DNA from: Sphingobacteriaceae bacterium
GTDB taxonomy: Bacteria; Bacteroidota; Bacteroidia; Sphingobacteriales; Sphingobacteriaceae
Assembly (NCBI GenBank): GCA_947463785.1
Contig: CANHRG010000002.1
Span: forward strand, 62,001 to 126,000
Direction: 5' to 3'
Length of the DNA: 64,000 nt
Shown here in pieces: positions 52,965 to 62,701 of the stretch (the first letter of the stretch is position 1; each line of letters begins with the position of its first letter). The translations under genes and the position numbers were made by a program. The notes beneath the pieces are model-generated. The model saw only the letters and a program-made list of their open reading frames with translations, searched no databases and had not been told where the DNA came from.

Positions 52965-52994
52965 TTGAAATATCATAGAAAACAGCTATTTTCG
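52965..52994 (+). promoter_or_regulatory. Promoter of the polysaccharide locus
   Basis: TTG at 52965-52967, a 19-base spacer and TATTTTCG at 52987-52994 (one mismatch to TAnnTTTG). The implied leader to the UpxY gene is about 210 bases. It lies in the 462-base gene-free stretch 52753-53214, whose contents are the DUF4142 terminator, this promoter and the structured leader. Confidence 0.7.
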
Positions 52995-53030
52995 AACAAT
53001 TAAATTTAGTTAAACCAAACAGGCCCCATG

Positions 53031-53101
53031 GTATCTAATTAAAACGTTCATTAGATACACTATTAAGGTCCTGGATCGCATTTTACCGGTTTGTAAAATG
53101 C
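53031..53101 (+). promoter_or_regulatory. Structured leader of the polysaccharide operon (two perfect hairpins)
   Basis: Hairpin A pairs GTATCTAAT (53031-53039) with ATTAGATAC (53050-53058). Hairpin B pairs GCATTTTAC (53078-53086) with GTAAAATGC (53093-53101). Both are perfect 9-bp stems, 19 bases apart. Neither is followed by a T run, so they are not ordinary terminators. A smaller TGGC-GAA-GCCA hairpin and a GGCGGCTT stretch (53181-53198 region, faintly like the ops core GGCGGTAG) lie further down. Confidence 0.6.
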
Positions 53102-53214
53102 AACTCAATCCATGTGTAGTAGCTGCACTGTGACTGAGAGTGGCGAAGCCATGTACCAAAATTTGTTAACACACGCATTTGGCGGCTTATTAGTATATTG
53201 CAAGACTAAGCAAA

Positions 53215-53718
53215 TTGAAACCTGACTTGAACCTTTCCTGGTACGCTGTGTACACTCGCCCACGTTGGGAGAAGAAGGTGGCTGCCTTATTGGCTAAAAA
53301 ACGGATAGAACAGTATTGCCCGCTCAACAAAGTTATGAAGCAGTGGAGCGACCGTAAAAAACTAGTTGAAGAGCCCTTGTTTAGCGGTTATGTCTTTGTA
53401 AGAACCGCTGAAGCCGATAAATGGCGAATCAAAGAAATCGAAGGTATTTTGAATTATGTGTACTGGTTAGGAAAACCTGCAGTCATCTCAGATTTGGAAA
53501 TCGACACCATCAAACGATTTTTGAATGAGCACGATTCGGTAGAGGTAAAGCCACTCAGCTTGAAGACAAACGATCAAGTCCGAATTCTTTCTGGCCCCTT
53601 TATGAATCAGCAGGCAACCGTACAAACGGTAAAAGGCAAATACGTTGAAATAGAACTACCTTCCCTGCACATCGCCCTAAGAGCAACGGTGCGATTGGCA
53701 GATGTAGAATTGGCATAA
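53215..53718 (+). CDS. UpxY-type transcription antiterminator (NusG paralogue)
   Basis: 167 aa. The N-terminal NGN domain has WYAVYTRPRWEKKVAALLAKKRIEQYCPL and EEPLFSGYVFVR, and the C-terminal part is a KOW-like domain (NDQVRILSGPFMNQQATVQTVKGKYVEIEL). In Bacteroides such proteins heading capsule loci prevent premature termination of their own operon. Start TTG 53215; no ATG is available. It is the first gene of the polysaccharide locus and follows a structured leader, its probable site of action. Confidence 0.92.
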   Translation: MKPDLNLSWYAVYTRPRWEKKVAALLAKKRIEQYCPLNKVMKQWSDRKKLVEEPLFSGYVFVRTAEADKWRIKEIEGILNYVYWLGKPAVISDLEIDTIKRFLNEHDSVEVKPLSLKTNDQVRILSGPFMNQQATVQTVKGKYVEIELPSLHIALRATVRLADVELA

Positions 53719-53747
53719 ATTAAAACCCGAAATTGAAAACAGAACAT

Positions 53748-56279
53748 ATGAAATCAAAACAAGGCTTTTATACCCTCATGCTTGCCGCTTTGTTGCTACT
53801 CCTCGGCGTAGAACTGAAAGCACAAACGCCCAATCCACAGAACTTGAGTAATGTGCGGGTAAGCGAATTAAGCGATGCCCAGATCAGGGCCTTTATCCGT
53901 CAGGTAGAGTCAACCGGATTAACCGATGCTCAATTGGAGCAAGTGGCCATTGCTCGGGGTATGTCACCCGATGAAGTGCAAAAATTGAGAATACGGGTTG
54001 AGCAACTCAAAAAAACAGAAGCGCTCAAAGCCAATTCGACTAAAAAAGCAGCCTTACCCGATGCACCTAAACTCAATACCGTTCGCAAAGCCCCGCTAGA
54101 CCCTAAACAAGATAGTTTAGAAAGAAAAGATCCCGAAACCGAAGCAGAAAAGGCACTAGTAGAATTGAAAGCCAAAATTTTCGGTGCCTCACTATTTACC
54201 AATGCAAACATCACGTTCGAGCCCAACTTGCGTTTGGCCACACCAGCCAATTACATCTTAGGTCCCGATGATGAATTGAACATTGAAATAACCGGCTACA
54301 ACGAAGCCAGCTATTCCTTACCCGTATCACCCGAAGGAAGAATAAAAGTAGAGTATGTTGGTCTTATTCCGGTAGCAGGCCTAACAGTAGAAACCGCAAC
54401 AGCCAGAATTAAATCGCGTTTAGCTCAAATTTACCCGGCACTTGCATCGGGTAAAACCCAGGTAAGCGTTGCCATCGGTAACATCCGTAGCATTAAAGTA
54501 ACCGTATTGGGCGAAGCCACCAAACCCGGTTCATTCACATTACCTTCCTTGGCAACCGCGTTCAATGCCTTGTACGCAGCTGGCGGACCCACAGAAAACG
54601 GCTCCCTGCGTCAAATTGAAATTATCCGCAACAATAAAATCATTCGTACACTCGATGTCTACGATTTCCTGATGCGTGGCGACCAAAAAAACAATGTACG
54701 TCTGCAAGACCAAGACATCATCCGCATTCCGCCTTACAAAGGACGCGTTGAGTTGGCAGGTGAAGTAAAACGCCCGGCTATTTTTGAAGTTGTACCTGGA
54801 GAAAACCTGGCTCAAGTTCTCGATTTTGCCGGCGGATTTACCGAAAATGCCTATACTGCCCGCATCAAAGTATTGCAGAATACAAGCAAAGAACGCCGTA
54901 TAGCCGATGTTTTTTCGCCCGATTTTAAAAATTACCAACCCAAACTGGGCGATAAATTTTACGTAGAACCTATACTCGAGCGTTTTGAGAACCGGGTGTT
55001 CATCGAAGGCGCAGTATTCCGTCCTGGCGACTATGCCCTAAGTCCGGGTTTAACACTCAAAGCCTTAATCCAACAAGCCGATGGTCCGCAAGAAGATGCA
55101 TTCCTCAGCCGCGGATACATCACTCGGGTTAAAGCCGATAACACCACCGAAGTACAAGCCTTCGACCTTGCGGCAATCCTCAACGGTACCGCAGCAGACA
55201 TTACCCTCAAACGCGAAGATAAAGTACGTATCCCGTCTATTTTCGATCTACGCGACGAATACAAAGTGCAAATTGATGGCGCCGTACGTCAGCCTGGCGA
55301 ATTTAGCTATGCAGACAACATGGCTTTGGAAGATGTAATCATCAAAGCCGGTGGATTTAGTGAATCGGGTAGTCCGAAACGCATCGAAGTAGCCCGCCGT
55401 GTAAAAAATACCGATACCAATCAATCGGCTACACAAACAGCAGAAGTATTTCAAATTGATGTTGATCCACAGCTTCGCTTCAGCAAAACCCAATTTACCC
55501 TAAAACCATTTGACATCATTTCAGTTCGTAACGCACCCGGTTTCGAAGAACAACGTCGGGTGTACCTCAAAGGAGAAGTGACCTATCCGGGAACCTACGT
55601 ACTTACCCGTAAAGACGAACGCATTTCAGAACTCATCACCCGTGCAGGCGGACTCACACCCGAAGCTTTCGTAGCCGGTGCTTCGCTCAAGCGCCCGGGT
55701 GCCAGCTCAAAATTGAAAAAAGGTACCAAAAACGCCGAAATTGAAGCCCTGGCCGAGCAAGATAAGTCTAATCAATTGAAGCGTTTACAAGGCAGTATAA
55801 ACGATACTACCCAAACGGCAAACACCATAGTTAGTCCTGCAAGTTTGGCCGTAGGTATCCGCTTAGATAAAATCTTAAACCGTCCAGGCTCAGCCATCGA
55901 TTTATTGCTCGAAGAAGGAGATACCCTCACTGTGCCCCGCAAGCTGCAAACCGTTAAAGTAGCTGGTGAGGTTTTATCGCCCATCAGCATCGTTTACCGT
56001 TCGGGTAAAGGTCTGGGGCAATACCTTACAGAGGCAGGAGGCTTAACCGAGAAAGCCTTAGCAAAACGAACTTACGTGGTATATGCCAACGGTTCGGTAA
56101 AAGGTACCCGTTCGGCTTTCGGATTCAAATTTTATCCAGGTATCAAACCCGGTGCAGAAATTTTTGTGCCGCAGCGGCCCGATAAGAAAAAGCTTTCTGC
56201 ACAAGAGCTGCTCGGTATAACTTCCGGCATTGCCTCTTTGGGTGCCGTTATACTGGGTATCATCAATTTAACCAATTAA
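53748..56279 (+). CDS. Wza-like polysaccharide export protein with multiple SLBB domains
   Basis: 843 aa from ATG 53748 (an upstream in-frame TTG adds five unlikely residues). The signal peptide ends near LKAQ (residue 26). A helical, Lys/Asp-rich region follows, then the polysaccharide-export domain (YILGPDDELNIEITGYNEASYSLPVSPEGRI). At least five SLBB-type repeats follow, each with a GxxxxPGxF/Y and AGG pattern (KVTVLGEATKPGSFTL, RVELAGEVKRPAIFEV, RVFIEGAVFRPGDYAL and others). A C-terminal membrane helix ends the protein. It forms the export channel for the locus's polysaccharide. Confidence 0.92.
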   Translation: MKSKQGFYTLMLAALLLLLGVELKAQTPNPQNLSNVRVSELSDAQIRAFIRQVESTGLTDAQLEQVAIARGMSPDEVQKLRIRVEQLKKTEALKANSTKKAALPDAPKLNTVRKAPLDPKQDSLERKDPETEAEKALVELKAKIFGASLFTNANITFEPNLRLATPANYILGPDDELNIEITGYNEASYSLPVSPEGRIKVEYVGLIPVAGLTVETATARIKSRLAQIYPALASGKTQVSVAIGNIRSIKVTVLGEATKPGSFTLPSLATAFNALYAAGGPTENGSLRQIEIIRNNKIIRTLDVYDFLMRGDQKNNVRLQDQDIIRIPPYKGRVELAGEVKRPAIFEVVPGENLAQVLDFAGGFTENAYTARIKVLQNTSKERRIADVFSPDFKNYQPKLGDKFYVEPILERFENRVFIEGAVFRPGDYALSPGLTLKALIQQADGPQEDAFLSRGYITRVKADNTTEVQAFDLAAILNGTAADITLKREDKVRIPSIFDLRDEYKVQIDGAVRQPGEFSYADNMALEDVIIKAGGFSESGSPKRIEVARRVKNTDTNQSATQTAEVFQIDVDPQLRFSKTQFTLKPFDIISVRNAPGFEEQRRVYLKGEVTYPGTYVLTRKDERISELITRAGGLTPEAFVAGASLKRPGASSKLKKGTKNAEIEALAEQDKSNQLKRLQGSINDTTQTANTIVSPASLAVGIRLDKILNRPGSAIDLLLEEGDTLTVPRKLQTVKVAGEVLSPISIVYRSGKGLGQYLTEAGGLTEKALAKRTYVVYANGSVKGTRSAFGFKFYPGIKPGAEIFVPQRPDKKKLSAQELLGITSGIASLGAVILGIINLTN

Positions 56280-56290
56280 GTACCTACAGC

Positions 56291-57376
56291 ATGACCGATT
56301 TAAGTAAACCTACACCAAATACCGACGACGAAATCTCTTTAAAAGAACTTTTGCAGAAAGCGAAAGAAGTATACCAATTCCTGCTCAGTAAATGGAAAAC
56401 CATCCTGTATGCGGGCTGTATGGGGGCACTCTTGGGTTTAGGCTACAGTTTTATTAAAAAACCCGTCTATACAGCTACCTACAGTTTTGTATTAGAAGAT
56501 GAAAAATCGGGTGGATTAAGTGGCGCCTTGAGTCTGGCCTCTCAATTTGGACTGGATATTGGTGGAGCAGGAGGGGGTGGAGCCTTCGCCGGCGATAATT
56601 TGTTAGAATTGATGAAATCTCGCACCATGGTGCAGCAAGCATTACTAAGTCCAATCGCTTTAAATGGTAAGAAAGAATCACTCCTCAATTATTACATAGC
56701 TTACAATAACTTGCGTGAGGCTTGGTCAGATAAGCCCGAATTGGCCAAACTGAATTTTCCCATAAATGCAGATCCCGCTACCTTCAGCAGGGCTCAGGAC
56801 AGTGTCTTGATGAAAATTCACGAAAACCTCACTAAAAATTTCTTGTCGGTGGCTAAAATCGATAAGAAACTCAGCATCATCAAGGTAGAGGTGAAATCAA
56901 AAAACGAAGTCTTTGCCAAAGCCTTTGCCGAAGCATTGGTGGCCCAGGTATCCCGTTTTTATGTAGAAACCAAAACCCAAAAATCAGCTAAAAACGTGGC
57001 CATCTTGCAACACCAGGCCGATTCGGTACGCCAACGCTTAAACATGGCCATCAGTGGTGTGGCCATGGCCAACGATGCCAACCCCAATTTAAATGCGGCT
57101 ATGCAGGTCTTACGAGCACCTTCTCAACAACGTCAAGTAGATGTCCAAGCCAATACAGCTATTTTGACCGAATTGGTGAAGAATTTGGAACTGGCCAAAC
57201 TGGCCTTAAGAAGAGAAACGCCATTAATTCAAGTGATTGACAAACCGTTATTACCCTTGAAGGTGGATAAATTAGGGAAATTGAAGGCTTTGGTTTTTGG
57301 GGGATTTTTAGCTGGTTTTTTCACATGCTTGTACTTAGTCTTAAGCATGATTTTCAAAAACATTACGATTAAATAG
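56291..57376 (+). CDS. Wzz-family polysaccharide chain-length determinant
   Basis: 361 aa. Two membrane segments (about 38-56 and 332-353) bracket a periplasmic helical domain with a coiled coil. A glycine-rich stretch near residue 95 lies within [19 protein letters not shown]. The opening [31 protein letters not shown] is the Wzz N-terminal domain. No tyrosine-kinase domain is attached, unlike Wzc. It sets chain length of the exported glycan and sits 11 bases after the export gene. Confidence 0.9.
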   Translation: MTDLSKPTPNTDDEISLKELLQKAKEVYQFLLSKWKTILYAGCMGALLGLGYSFIKKPVYTATYSFVLEDEKSGGLSGALSLASQFGLDIGGAGGGGAFAGDNLLELMKSRTMVQQALLSPIALNGKKESLLNYYIAYNNLREAWSDKPELAKLNFPINADPATFSRAQDSVLMKIHENLTKNFLSVAKIDKKLSIIKVEVKSKNEVFAKAFAEALVAQVSRFYVETKTQKSAKNVAILQHQADSVRQRLNMAISGVAMANDANPNLNAAMQVLRAPSQQRQVDVQANTAILTELVKNLELAKLALRRETPLIQVIDKPLLPLKVDKLGKLKALVFGGFLAGFFTCLYLVLSMIFKNITIK

Positions 57377-58455
57377 TGAAGAAAGCGATTATTACTGGAG
57401 TTACTGGTCAGGATGGAGCCTATTTAGCAGAATTGCTATTGAATAAGGGCTACGAAGTTCATGGAATTAAACGAAGGGCCTCGCTCTTTAATACGCAAAG
57501 AGTCGACCATATTTATCAGGATCCTCATATAGAACACCGTAATTTCTATTTGCATTATGGCGATTTAACCGATTCTACCAATTTGATTCGGATTATACAA
57601 GAGGTACAGCCCGACGAAATTTACAATTTGGCGGCAATGAGCCATGTACACGTAAGTTTTGAAACCCCGGAGTACACTGCAAATGCAGACGGAATAGGTA
57701 CTCTTCGAATTTTAGAAGCAGTTCGAATTTTAGGTCTAACACAAAAAACCAAAATATACCAAGCATCAACCTCCGAGTTATACGGTTTGGTTCAGGCAGT
57801 TCCCCAGTCAGAAACAACGCCATTTTATCCAAGATCGCCCTATGCAGTGGCAAAACTCTATGCCTATTGGATTACCGTGAATTACCGTGAAGCGTATAAT
57901 ATGTTTGCCTGCAATGGCATTTTATTCAACCACGAGTCACCCCAACGTGGCGAAACCTTTGTTACCCGTAAAATTACCATGGCAACTGCACGAATTGCCC
58001 ATGGCCTGCAAGATTGCTTGTACTTAGGAAATCTGAATGCACAACGGGATTGGGGGCATGCTAAAGATTATGTAGAAGGCATGTACCTTATCTTACAGCA
58101 CGATAAACCGGAAGATTTTGTTTTAGCTACGGGTATAACTACCACTATCCGCGATTTTGTAAAAATGTCCTTTGCTGAAATTGGAGTAGAACTCGGTTTT
58201 AGAGGCGAAAATGAGAAGGAGGAGGCTTATGTAGTCTCGAATCAAGGTAACTTCGATTTAAATCCAGGTAGAGTATTGGTTAAAGTAGATCCTAAATATT
58301 ACAGACCAACAGAAGTAGACTTATTAATTGGGGATGCATCTAAAGCAAAGAAATTATTAGGCTGGCAGCCAAAATATACTTTATCTGAATTGGTGACAGA
58401 GATGATAACTAATGATTTGAGTTTGATTAACAATAAAGCTTTGATTATTAAATAA
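57376..58455 (+). CDS. gmd: GDP-mannose 4,6-dehydratase
   Basis: Converts GDP-mannose to GDP-4-keto-6-deoxymannose, precursor of GDP-fucose and GDP-perosamine. The NADP-binding motif [10 protein letters not shown] is at residues 8-17, and the SDR YxxxK in [15 protein letters not shown]. The family-specific [18 protein letters not shown] is present. 359 aa is standard. It starts at GTG 57376, sharing one base with the preceding stop, and its own stop shares one base with the next ATG, so translation is tightly coupled. Confidence 0.96.
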   Translation: MKKAIITGVTGQDGAYLAELLLNKGYEVHGIKRRASLFNTQRVDHIYQDPHIEHRNFYLHYGDLTDSTNLIRIIQEVQPDEIYNLAAMSHVHVSFETPEYTANADGIGTLRILEAVRILGLTQKTKIYQASTSELYGLVQAVPQSETTPFYPRSPYAVAKLYAYWITVNYREAYNMFACNGILFNHESPQRGETFVTRKITMATARIAHGLQDCLYLGNLNAQRDWGHAKDYVEGMYLILQHDKPEDFVLATGITTTIRDFVKMSFAEIGVELGFRGENEKEEAYVVSNQGNFDLNPGRVLVKVDPKYYRPTEVDLLIGDASKAKKLLGWQPKYTLSELVTEMITNDLSLINNKALIIK

Positions 58456-59540
58456 TGAATGAAAATATTATAGGTGTTACTAAGACATTTTTCCCCCCCT
58501 TAGGAGAATACAATAAATATTTAGAGCGTATATGGAAAAACCAATGGCTAACCAATAGGGGTGAATTGGTTTTAGAACTTGAGACTAAACTAAAGGAATA
58601 TTTAGCTGTACCCAATATCATTGTAATGAATAATGGGACAATACCTTTGCAAATTGCAGTAAAAGTTTTAGGAAATGGAGGAGAAATCATTACTACTCCA
58701 TTTAGTTATGTTGCAACAACTGCAGCAATTGTATGGCAAAATTGTACACCAGTATTCGTAGACATTCATCCAGAATATCTAACTATTGATGAAACAAAAA
58801 TCGAGGCTGCAATTACTTCAAAAACAACAGCTATACTGGCTACACATGTATTTGGCAATCCATGTAATGTAGAGGCAATTGAAAAGATAGCAAATAAGTA
58901 TCAATTAAAGGTAATATATGATGCAGCACATTGCTTTGGGGTTAATTACAAGGGGAGATCTATTTTCAACTACGGAGATGTAAGTACTTGTAGTTTTCAT
59001 GCTACTAAACTGTTTCATACCGGCGAAGGCGGAGCAATTTTTTCAACTGATGATGAATTAATAAAACAATTATTCTACAGCCATAACTTTGGGCACAAAA
59101 CTCAATTAGATTTTCACGGATTAGGCATCAATGGGAAAATATCAGAATTGCAGGCAGCTATGGGTTTGAGCGTTTTTCCCTATATGAGTTTTATCATAAA
59201 TGAAAGAAAGAAGGTAGTCGAGCATTATGAAAAATTTTTAGACTTTTCAAAACTCCACAAAATCAAAATCAGAGAAAACACAGATTGGAATTATAGCTAT
59301 TATCCGGTTTTGTTTAGAGATGAAGCTACTTTACTTTCAATTGAAGCCGAATTATTGGCAGAAGACATCGTTGCCCGAAGATATTTTTATCCTTCACTTA
59401 ATAACTTGCCTTATTGTCAGAATGTAAAAATGCCCATTTCAGATTCGGTAGCTGAACGTGTTTTATGTTTACCACTATTCGTTGGATTGGAAACAAAAGA
59501 CACTGAAAGGATAGTCAAAATTATTAATGATTGTCTTTAA
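58455..59540 (+). CDS. DegT/DnrJ/EryC1/StrS-family sugar aminotransferase
   Basis: PLP-dependent transaminase acting on a nucleotide 4-keto-6-deoxy-sugar. The PLP lysine is K185 in SFHATKLFHTGEGG and the cofactor-binding Asp is D156 in YDAAHCFGV. The opening TKTFFPPLGEYNKYLERIWKNQWLTNRG resembles VioA-type enzymes that make dTDP-4-amino-4,6-dideoxyglucose; a GDP-perosamine synthase role with the Gmd product is also possible. The gene is visibly richer in A+T than the upstream export genes. Confidence 0.9.
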   Translation: MNENIIGVTKTFFPPLGEYNKYLERIWKNQWLTNRGELVLELETKLKEYLAVPNIIVMNNGTIPLQIAVKVLGNGGEIITTPFSYVATTAAIVWQNCTPVFVDIHPEYLTIDETKIEAAITSKTTAILATHVFGNPCNVEAIEKIANKYQLKVIYDAAHCFGVNYKGRSIFNYGDVSTCSFHATKLFHTGEGGAIFSTDDELIKQLFYSHNFGHKTQLDFHGLGINGKISELQAAMGLSVFPYMSFIINERKKVVEHYEKFLDFSKLHKIKIRENTDWNYSYYPVLFRDEATLLSIEAELLAEDIVARRYFYPSLNNLPYCQNVKMPISDSVAERVLCLPLFVGLETKDTERIVKIINDCL

Positions 59541-59545
59541 GCGAT

Positions 59546-60250
59546 ATGAAACTAGCCATCATGCAACCTTATCTGTTTCCGTATATTGGTTATTATCAAT
59601 TAATTAATTCAGTAGAAAAGTTCGTTGTGTATGATGATGTGAATTTTATCAAACAAGGATGGATAAACAGAAACAATGTTCTGGTAAATGGGAAACCCAG
59701 TCTATTTACTGTTCCGCTTGAAAATCAAAGTTCTTTTACTAAAATTAATGAAACACTAATTAGTGACAAATTCTATCCAATATGGAAGAAAAAGTTCCTG
59801 AGAACAATTGAACAGAATTACAATAAAGCGCCTTTTTTTAAAGAAGTGTTTCCAATGATTAAAAGTACTTTCGATATCGAAACAAATAGTTTATCCATTT
59901 TAGCCTTAAATAGTTTAAAAATGGTTGCAGTTTATATTGGAATTACTACTGTTTTTGAAGACACATCAGTTGTGTATAAAAATCAAAATCTTACTTCCCA
60001 AAAAAGAGTTATTGATATTTGTAAAAAAGAAAATGCAGAAGTTTATATCAACCCGATTGGCGGGTTAGATCTGTATTCGAAAGCAGATTTTCTAGAAAAT
60101 AATATAACCTTGACTTTTATAAAGTCGGATAAAATAATTTACAAGCAGTTCAATGCTGAATTTGTACCTTATTTATCTATCATCGACGTTTTAATGTTTA
60201 ATGACAAAAATACAATACGCGGATTTTTAACTAATTATGAATTAATTTAA
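59546..60250 (+). CDS. WbqC-family protein
   Basis: 234 aa from ATG 59546; an earlier in-frame TTG would add five residues and overlap the aminotransferase. The family block MKLAIMQPYLFPYIGYYQLINSVEKFVVYDDVNFIKQGWINRN is unmistakable. WbqC proteins occur in O-antigen loci; to my knowledge their reaction is not firmly established. Its place between a sugar aminotransferase and an acyltransferase suggests work on the amino group of a 4-amino sugar. Function inferred. Confidence 0.85.
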   Translation: MKLAIMQPYLFPYIGYYQLINSVEKFVVYDDVNFIKQGWINRNNVLVNGKPSLFTVPLENQSSFTKINETLISDKFYPIWKKKFLRTIEQNYNKAPFFKEVFPMIKSTFDIETNSLSILALNSLKMVAVYIGITTVFEDTSVVYKNQNLTSQKRVIDICKKENAEVYINPIGGLDLYSKADFLENNITLTFIKSDKIIYKQFNAEFVPYLSIIDVLMFNDKNTIRGFLTNYELI

Positions 60251-60251
60251 A

Positions 60252-60932
60252 ATGGAAAAAATAGTAATATTCGGAGTAAGTCAGTTAGCCAGCTTAGCAC
60301 ACTTTTATTTTGAAAACGATTCCCCTCATCAGGTTGTAGCTTTTACAGTTGATAAAGATTACATCACAGAAAATGAATTCAGAGGATTGCCGGTTGTAGC
60401 TTTTGAAGATGTCGAAAAACAATTCCCACCATCTGAATATAAAATGTTTCTTCCAATTAGTTTTAAACAAATGAGCTATTTTAGAAAAGCAAAATTTGAA
60501 GAAGCAAAAGCAAAAGGGTACAGTTGCATAAGCTATGTTTCCTCTAAAGCAACAACTTGGCCCGATTTAAATATCGGCGAAAACTGTTTTATTTTCGAAG
60601 ATAACACGATCCAACCCTTTGTTACAATCGGTGATAACTGCGTGCTTTGGAGTGGTAATCATATTGGTCATCACACTACGATTCAAAGCCATGTATTTAT
60701 AACTTCTCATGTAGTAATTTCGGGCTGCTGCCAAATTAGTGAAAATTCATTTTTTGGTGTAAATGCTACTGTTAGGGATGAAACCGTGATTGGAAAAGCA
60801 TCACTCGTAGGAATGGGTGCAATAATTACAAAAGATACACCCGACTTTAGTATCTGGATTGGAGCAAAAGCTACCATGAGAGAAGGGAAAAGCATAGAAA
60901 TTGACAGTATTTCGCACAAGACAAACGGATAA
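60252..60932 (+). CDS. Left-handed beta-helix sugar O/N-acyltransferase (NeuD/VioB-like)
   Basis: 226 aa. The N-terminal part is a Rossmann-like subdomain (VIFGVSQLASLAHFYFEND). The C-terminal half is hexapeptide repeats (NIGENCFIFEDNTIQPFVTIGDNCVLWSGNHIGHHTTI), containing histidines placed like the PglD-type catalytic base. By context it could acylate the 4-amino group made by the DegT enzyme. It starts one base after the preceding stop, so it is coupled to wbqC. Confidence 0.85.
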   Translation: MEKIVIFGVSQLASLAHFYFENDSPHQVVAFTVDKDYITENEFRGLPVVAFEDVEKQFPPSEYKMFLPISFKQMSYFRKAKFEEAKAKGYSCISYVSSKATTWPDLNIGENCFIFEDNTIQPFVTIGDNCVLWSGNHIGHHTTIQSHVFITSHVVISGCCQISENSFFGVNATVRDETVIGKASLVGMGAIITKDTPDFSIWIGAKATMREGKSIEIDSISHKTNG

Positions 60933-60935
60933 ATT

Positions 60936-61868
60936 ATGTGGATCAAAAAAGGTGTGTTAATTAATATCCAAAATCATAATGATTGGATGGTTTCGCATGC
61001 TTGTGTGCCAACAGCTATCAATATTGATGAAACCACCACGAGAATATTTTACGCTCCTAGAAATAATAATGGAAAAAGTATTCCAACATATTTTGATGTA
61101 GATGCTGCCAATCCAACAAAAGTCAAATACATTCACGATAAACCAATATTAGAACTTGGACAATTAGGAACATTTGATGATGGCGGAATAATGCCATGTT
61201 CAGCAGTGCGCATTTCAGATTCTTGTATTTATTTATATTACGTAGGCTGGAATCCAAGTGTTTCTGTGCCTTACAGAAATGCGATTGGTTTAGCTGTAAG
61301 TAATGATAACGGACAAACCTTTGACAGAGCTTTCCCAGGAGCAATTGTTGAAAGAAATAAACACGAACCGTTTTTTACTGCTTCACCTTATGTAATCAAA
61401 GAAAATGACAAATGGCATCTTTGGTATGCTTCAAGCACGGGTTTTGTTATTGTTAATGGGAAACCGGAACCCTTATATGAAATAAAATATGCACATTCTT
61501 TCGATGGAATTGATTGGATTCGCCCTAATATAACCTGCATTCCACCATCAAAAAAATACGAATGTACCGCAAGACCGACAGTTATAAAGGAAAATGGAAT
61601 CTATAAAATGTGGTTCACATTTAGAGGCTCTTTTGATTACAGAGATGGAGCCGAAAGTTACAAAATTGGTTATGCCGAATCTAAAGATGCCATCAATTGG
61701 GTTAGAAGGGATGAATTAGGTCGAATACAACCATCTGAAGAAGGATGGGATTCTAAAATGCAGACTTATCCTTCGGTAATTATAATTCGAGGCAGAAAAT
61801 ATCTATTTTACAACGGAAACGGTTTTGGTAAAACCGGAATTGGCCTAGCCGAATGGATTGCAGAATGA
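60936..61868 (+). CDS. Five-bladed beta-propeller glycosidase-like protein of the polysaccharide locus
   Basis: 310 aa with no signal peptide or membrane segment. Repeats of the type WHLWYASSTGF, KMWFTFRGSF and KYLFYNGNGFGKTGIGLAEW are typical of GH43/GH32/GH130-like propellers. Acidic residues near the start of blades (FDDGGIMP, HEPFFTASP) could be catalytic, but no family signature is certain. A cytoplasmic location inside a biosynthetic cassette argues for sugar transfer or phosphorolysis rather than polymer degradation. Function unknown. Confidence 0.7.
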   Translation: MWIKKGVLINIQNHNDWMVSHACVPTAINIDETTTRIFYAPRNNNGKSIPTYFDVDAANPTKVKYIHDKPILELGQLGTFDDGGIMPCSAVRISDSCIYLYYVGWNPSVSVPYRNAIGLAVSNDNGQTFDRAFPGAIVERNKHEPFFTASPYVIKENDKWHLWYASSTGFVIVNGKPEPLYEIKYAHSFDGIDWIRPNITCIPPSKKYECTARPTVIKENGIYKMWFTFRGSFDYRDGAESYKIGYAESKDAINWVRRDELGRIQPSEEGWDSKMQTYPSVIIIRGRKYLFYNGNGFGKTGIGLAEWIAE

Positions 61869-62701
61869 GAAAAAAGGTTAGTTGCCATATAATCACTTAC
61901 AATCAAAAAAACTTCATCTCAAAATGTATTGATGGGGTTCTTATGCAACAAACTAACTTTTCGTTTGAGTTAATTATCGGTGATGATAATTCAACCGACG
62001 GAACAAGAGAGATCCTTATCCAATACCAAAAAAAATTTCCTAAAACTATTACGCTGAACTTACGCTCAAAAAGAGGAACAGGAATTCCGGGAAAAGAAAA
62101 TTTCGTCTCGACTTTGGAAATGTGCAAGGGGGAGTATATCTCGCTTTGTGATGGTGATGACTATTGGACAGATCCATTAAAACTTCAAAAGCAAGTTGAT
62201 TTTCTGGAAAATAATACTGACTATTCTATATGCTTCACAGATTATCTTTCTTTTCATCAACAAAAAAATACTTATTCGAAATCCAATATTTATAACGTCC
62301 TGTGTAATCGAGATGAGTTTGAATTAAAAGATATCATAAAGTTTAATTTTATCCCAACACTCACTGTTGTTTATCGTAACACATTTAGCCCTCTACCTAA
62401 AGAGTTTGAGCAACTTTATCCGGGTGACTGGCCATTGCATGTTTTAAATGCCAGAAATGGAAAAATAAAATTCTTACCTATGATTTCGGCGGTTTATCGA
62501 ATGCACGAATCCGGGGTATGTTCCTCATCAAAACCAATAGAAAATTATAAAAGGTACCTAAAGTCAATTGGTATTATGCAAACTTGGTTTAGTAAATCGA
62601 GCTATTCTATAATTCATGCATTCTTTGTAGCTAGAATGATAATCTACAAAGATATTCTGAAGTATTTCATTAAAACAAAATTGATAAGGTGGGTAAAATA
62701 A
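61865..62701 (+). CDS. Glycosyltransferase family 2
   Basis: 279 aa. GT-A fold start VSCHIITYNQKNFISKCIDGVLMQQTNFSFELIIGDDNSTDGTREIL, with the metal-binding DGDDYW motif later. The C-terminus is basic and may touch the membrane. I choose ATG 61865, which overlaps the preceding stop by four bases (ATGA), over a TTG 12 bases earlier. It adds one sugar of the repeat unit; donor and acceptor unknown. Confidence 0.9.
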   Translation: MRKKVSCHIITYNQKNFISKCIDGVLMQQTNFSFELIIGDDNSTDGTREILIQYQKKFPKTITLNLRSKRGTGIPGKENFVSTLEMCKGEYISLCDGDDYWTDPLKLQKQVDFLENNTDYSICFTDYLSFHQQKNTYSKSNIYNVLCNRDEFELKDIIKFNFIPTLTVVYRNTFSPLPKEFEQLYPGDWPLHVLNARNGKIKFLPMISAVYRMHESGVCSSSKPIENYKRYLKSIGIMQTWFSKSSYSIIHAFFVARMIIYKDILKYFIKTKLIRWVK

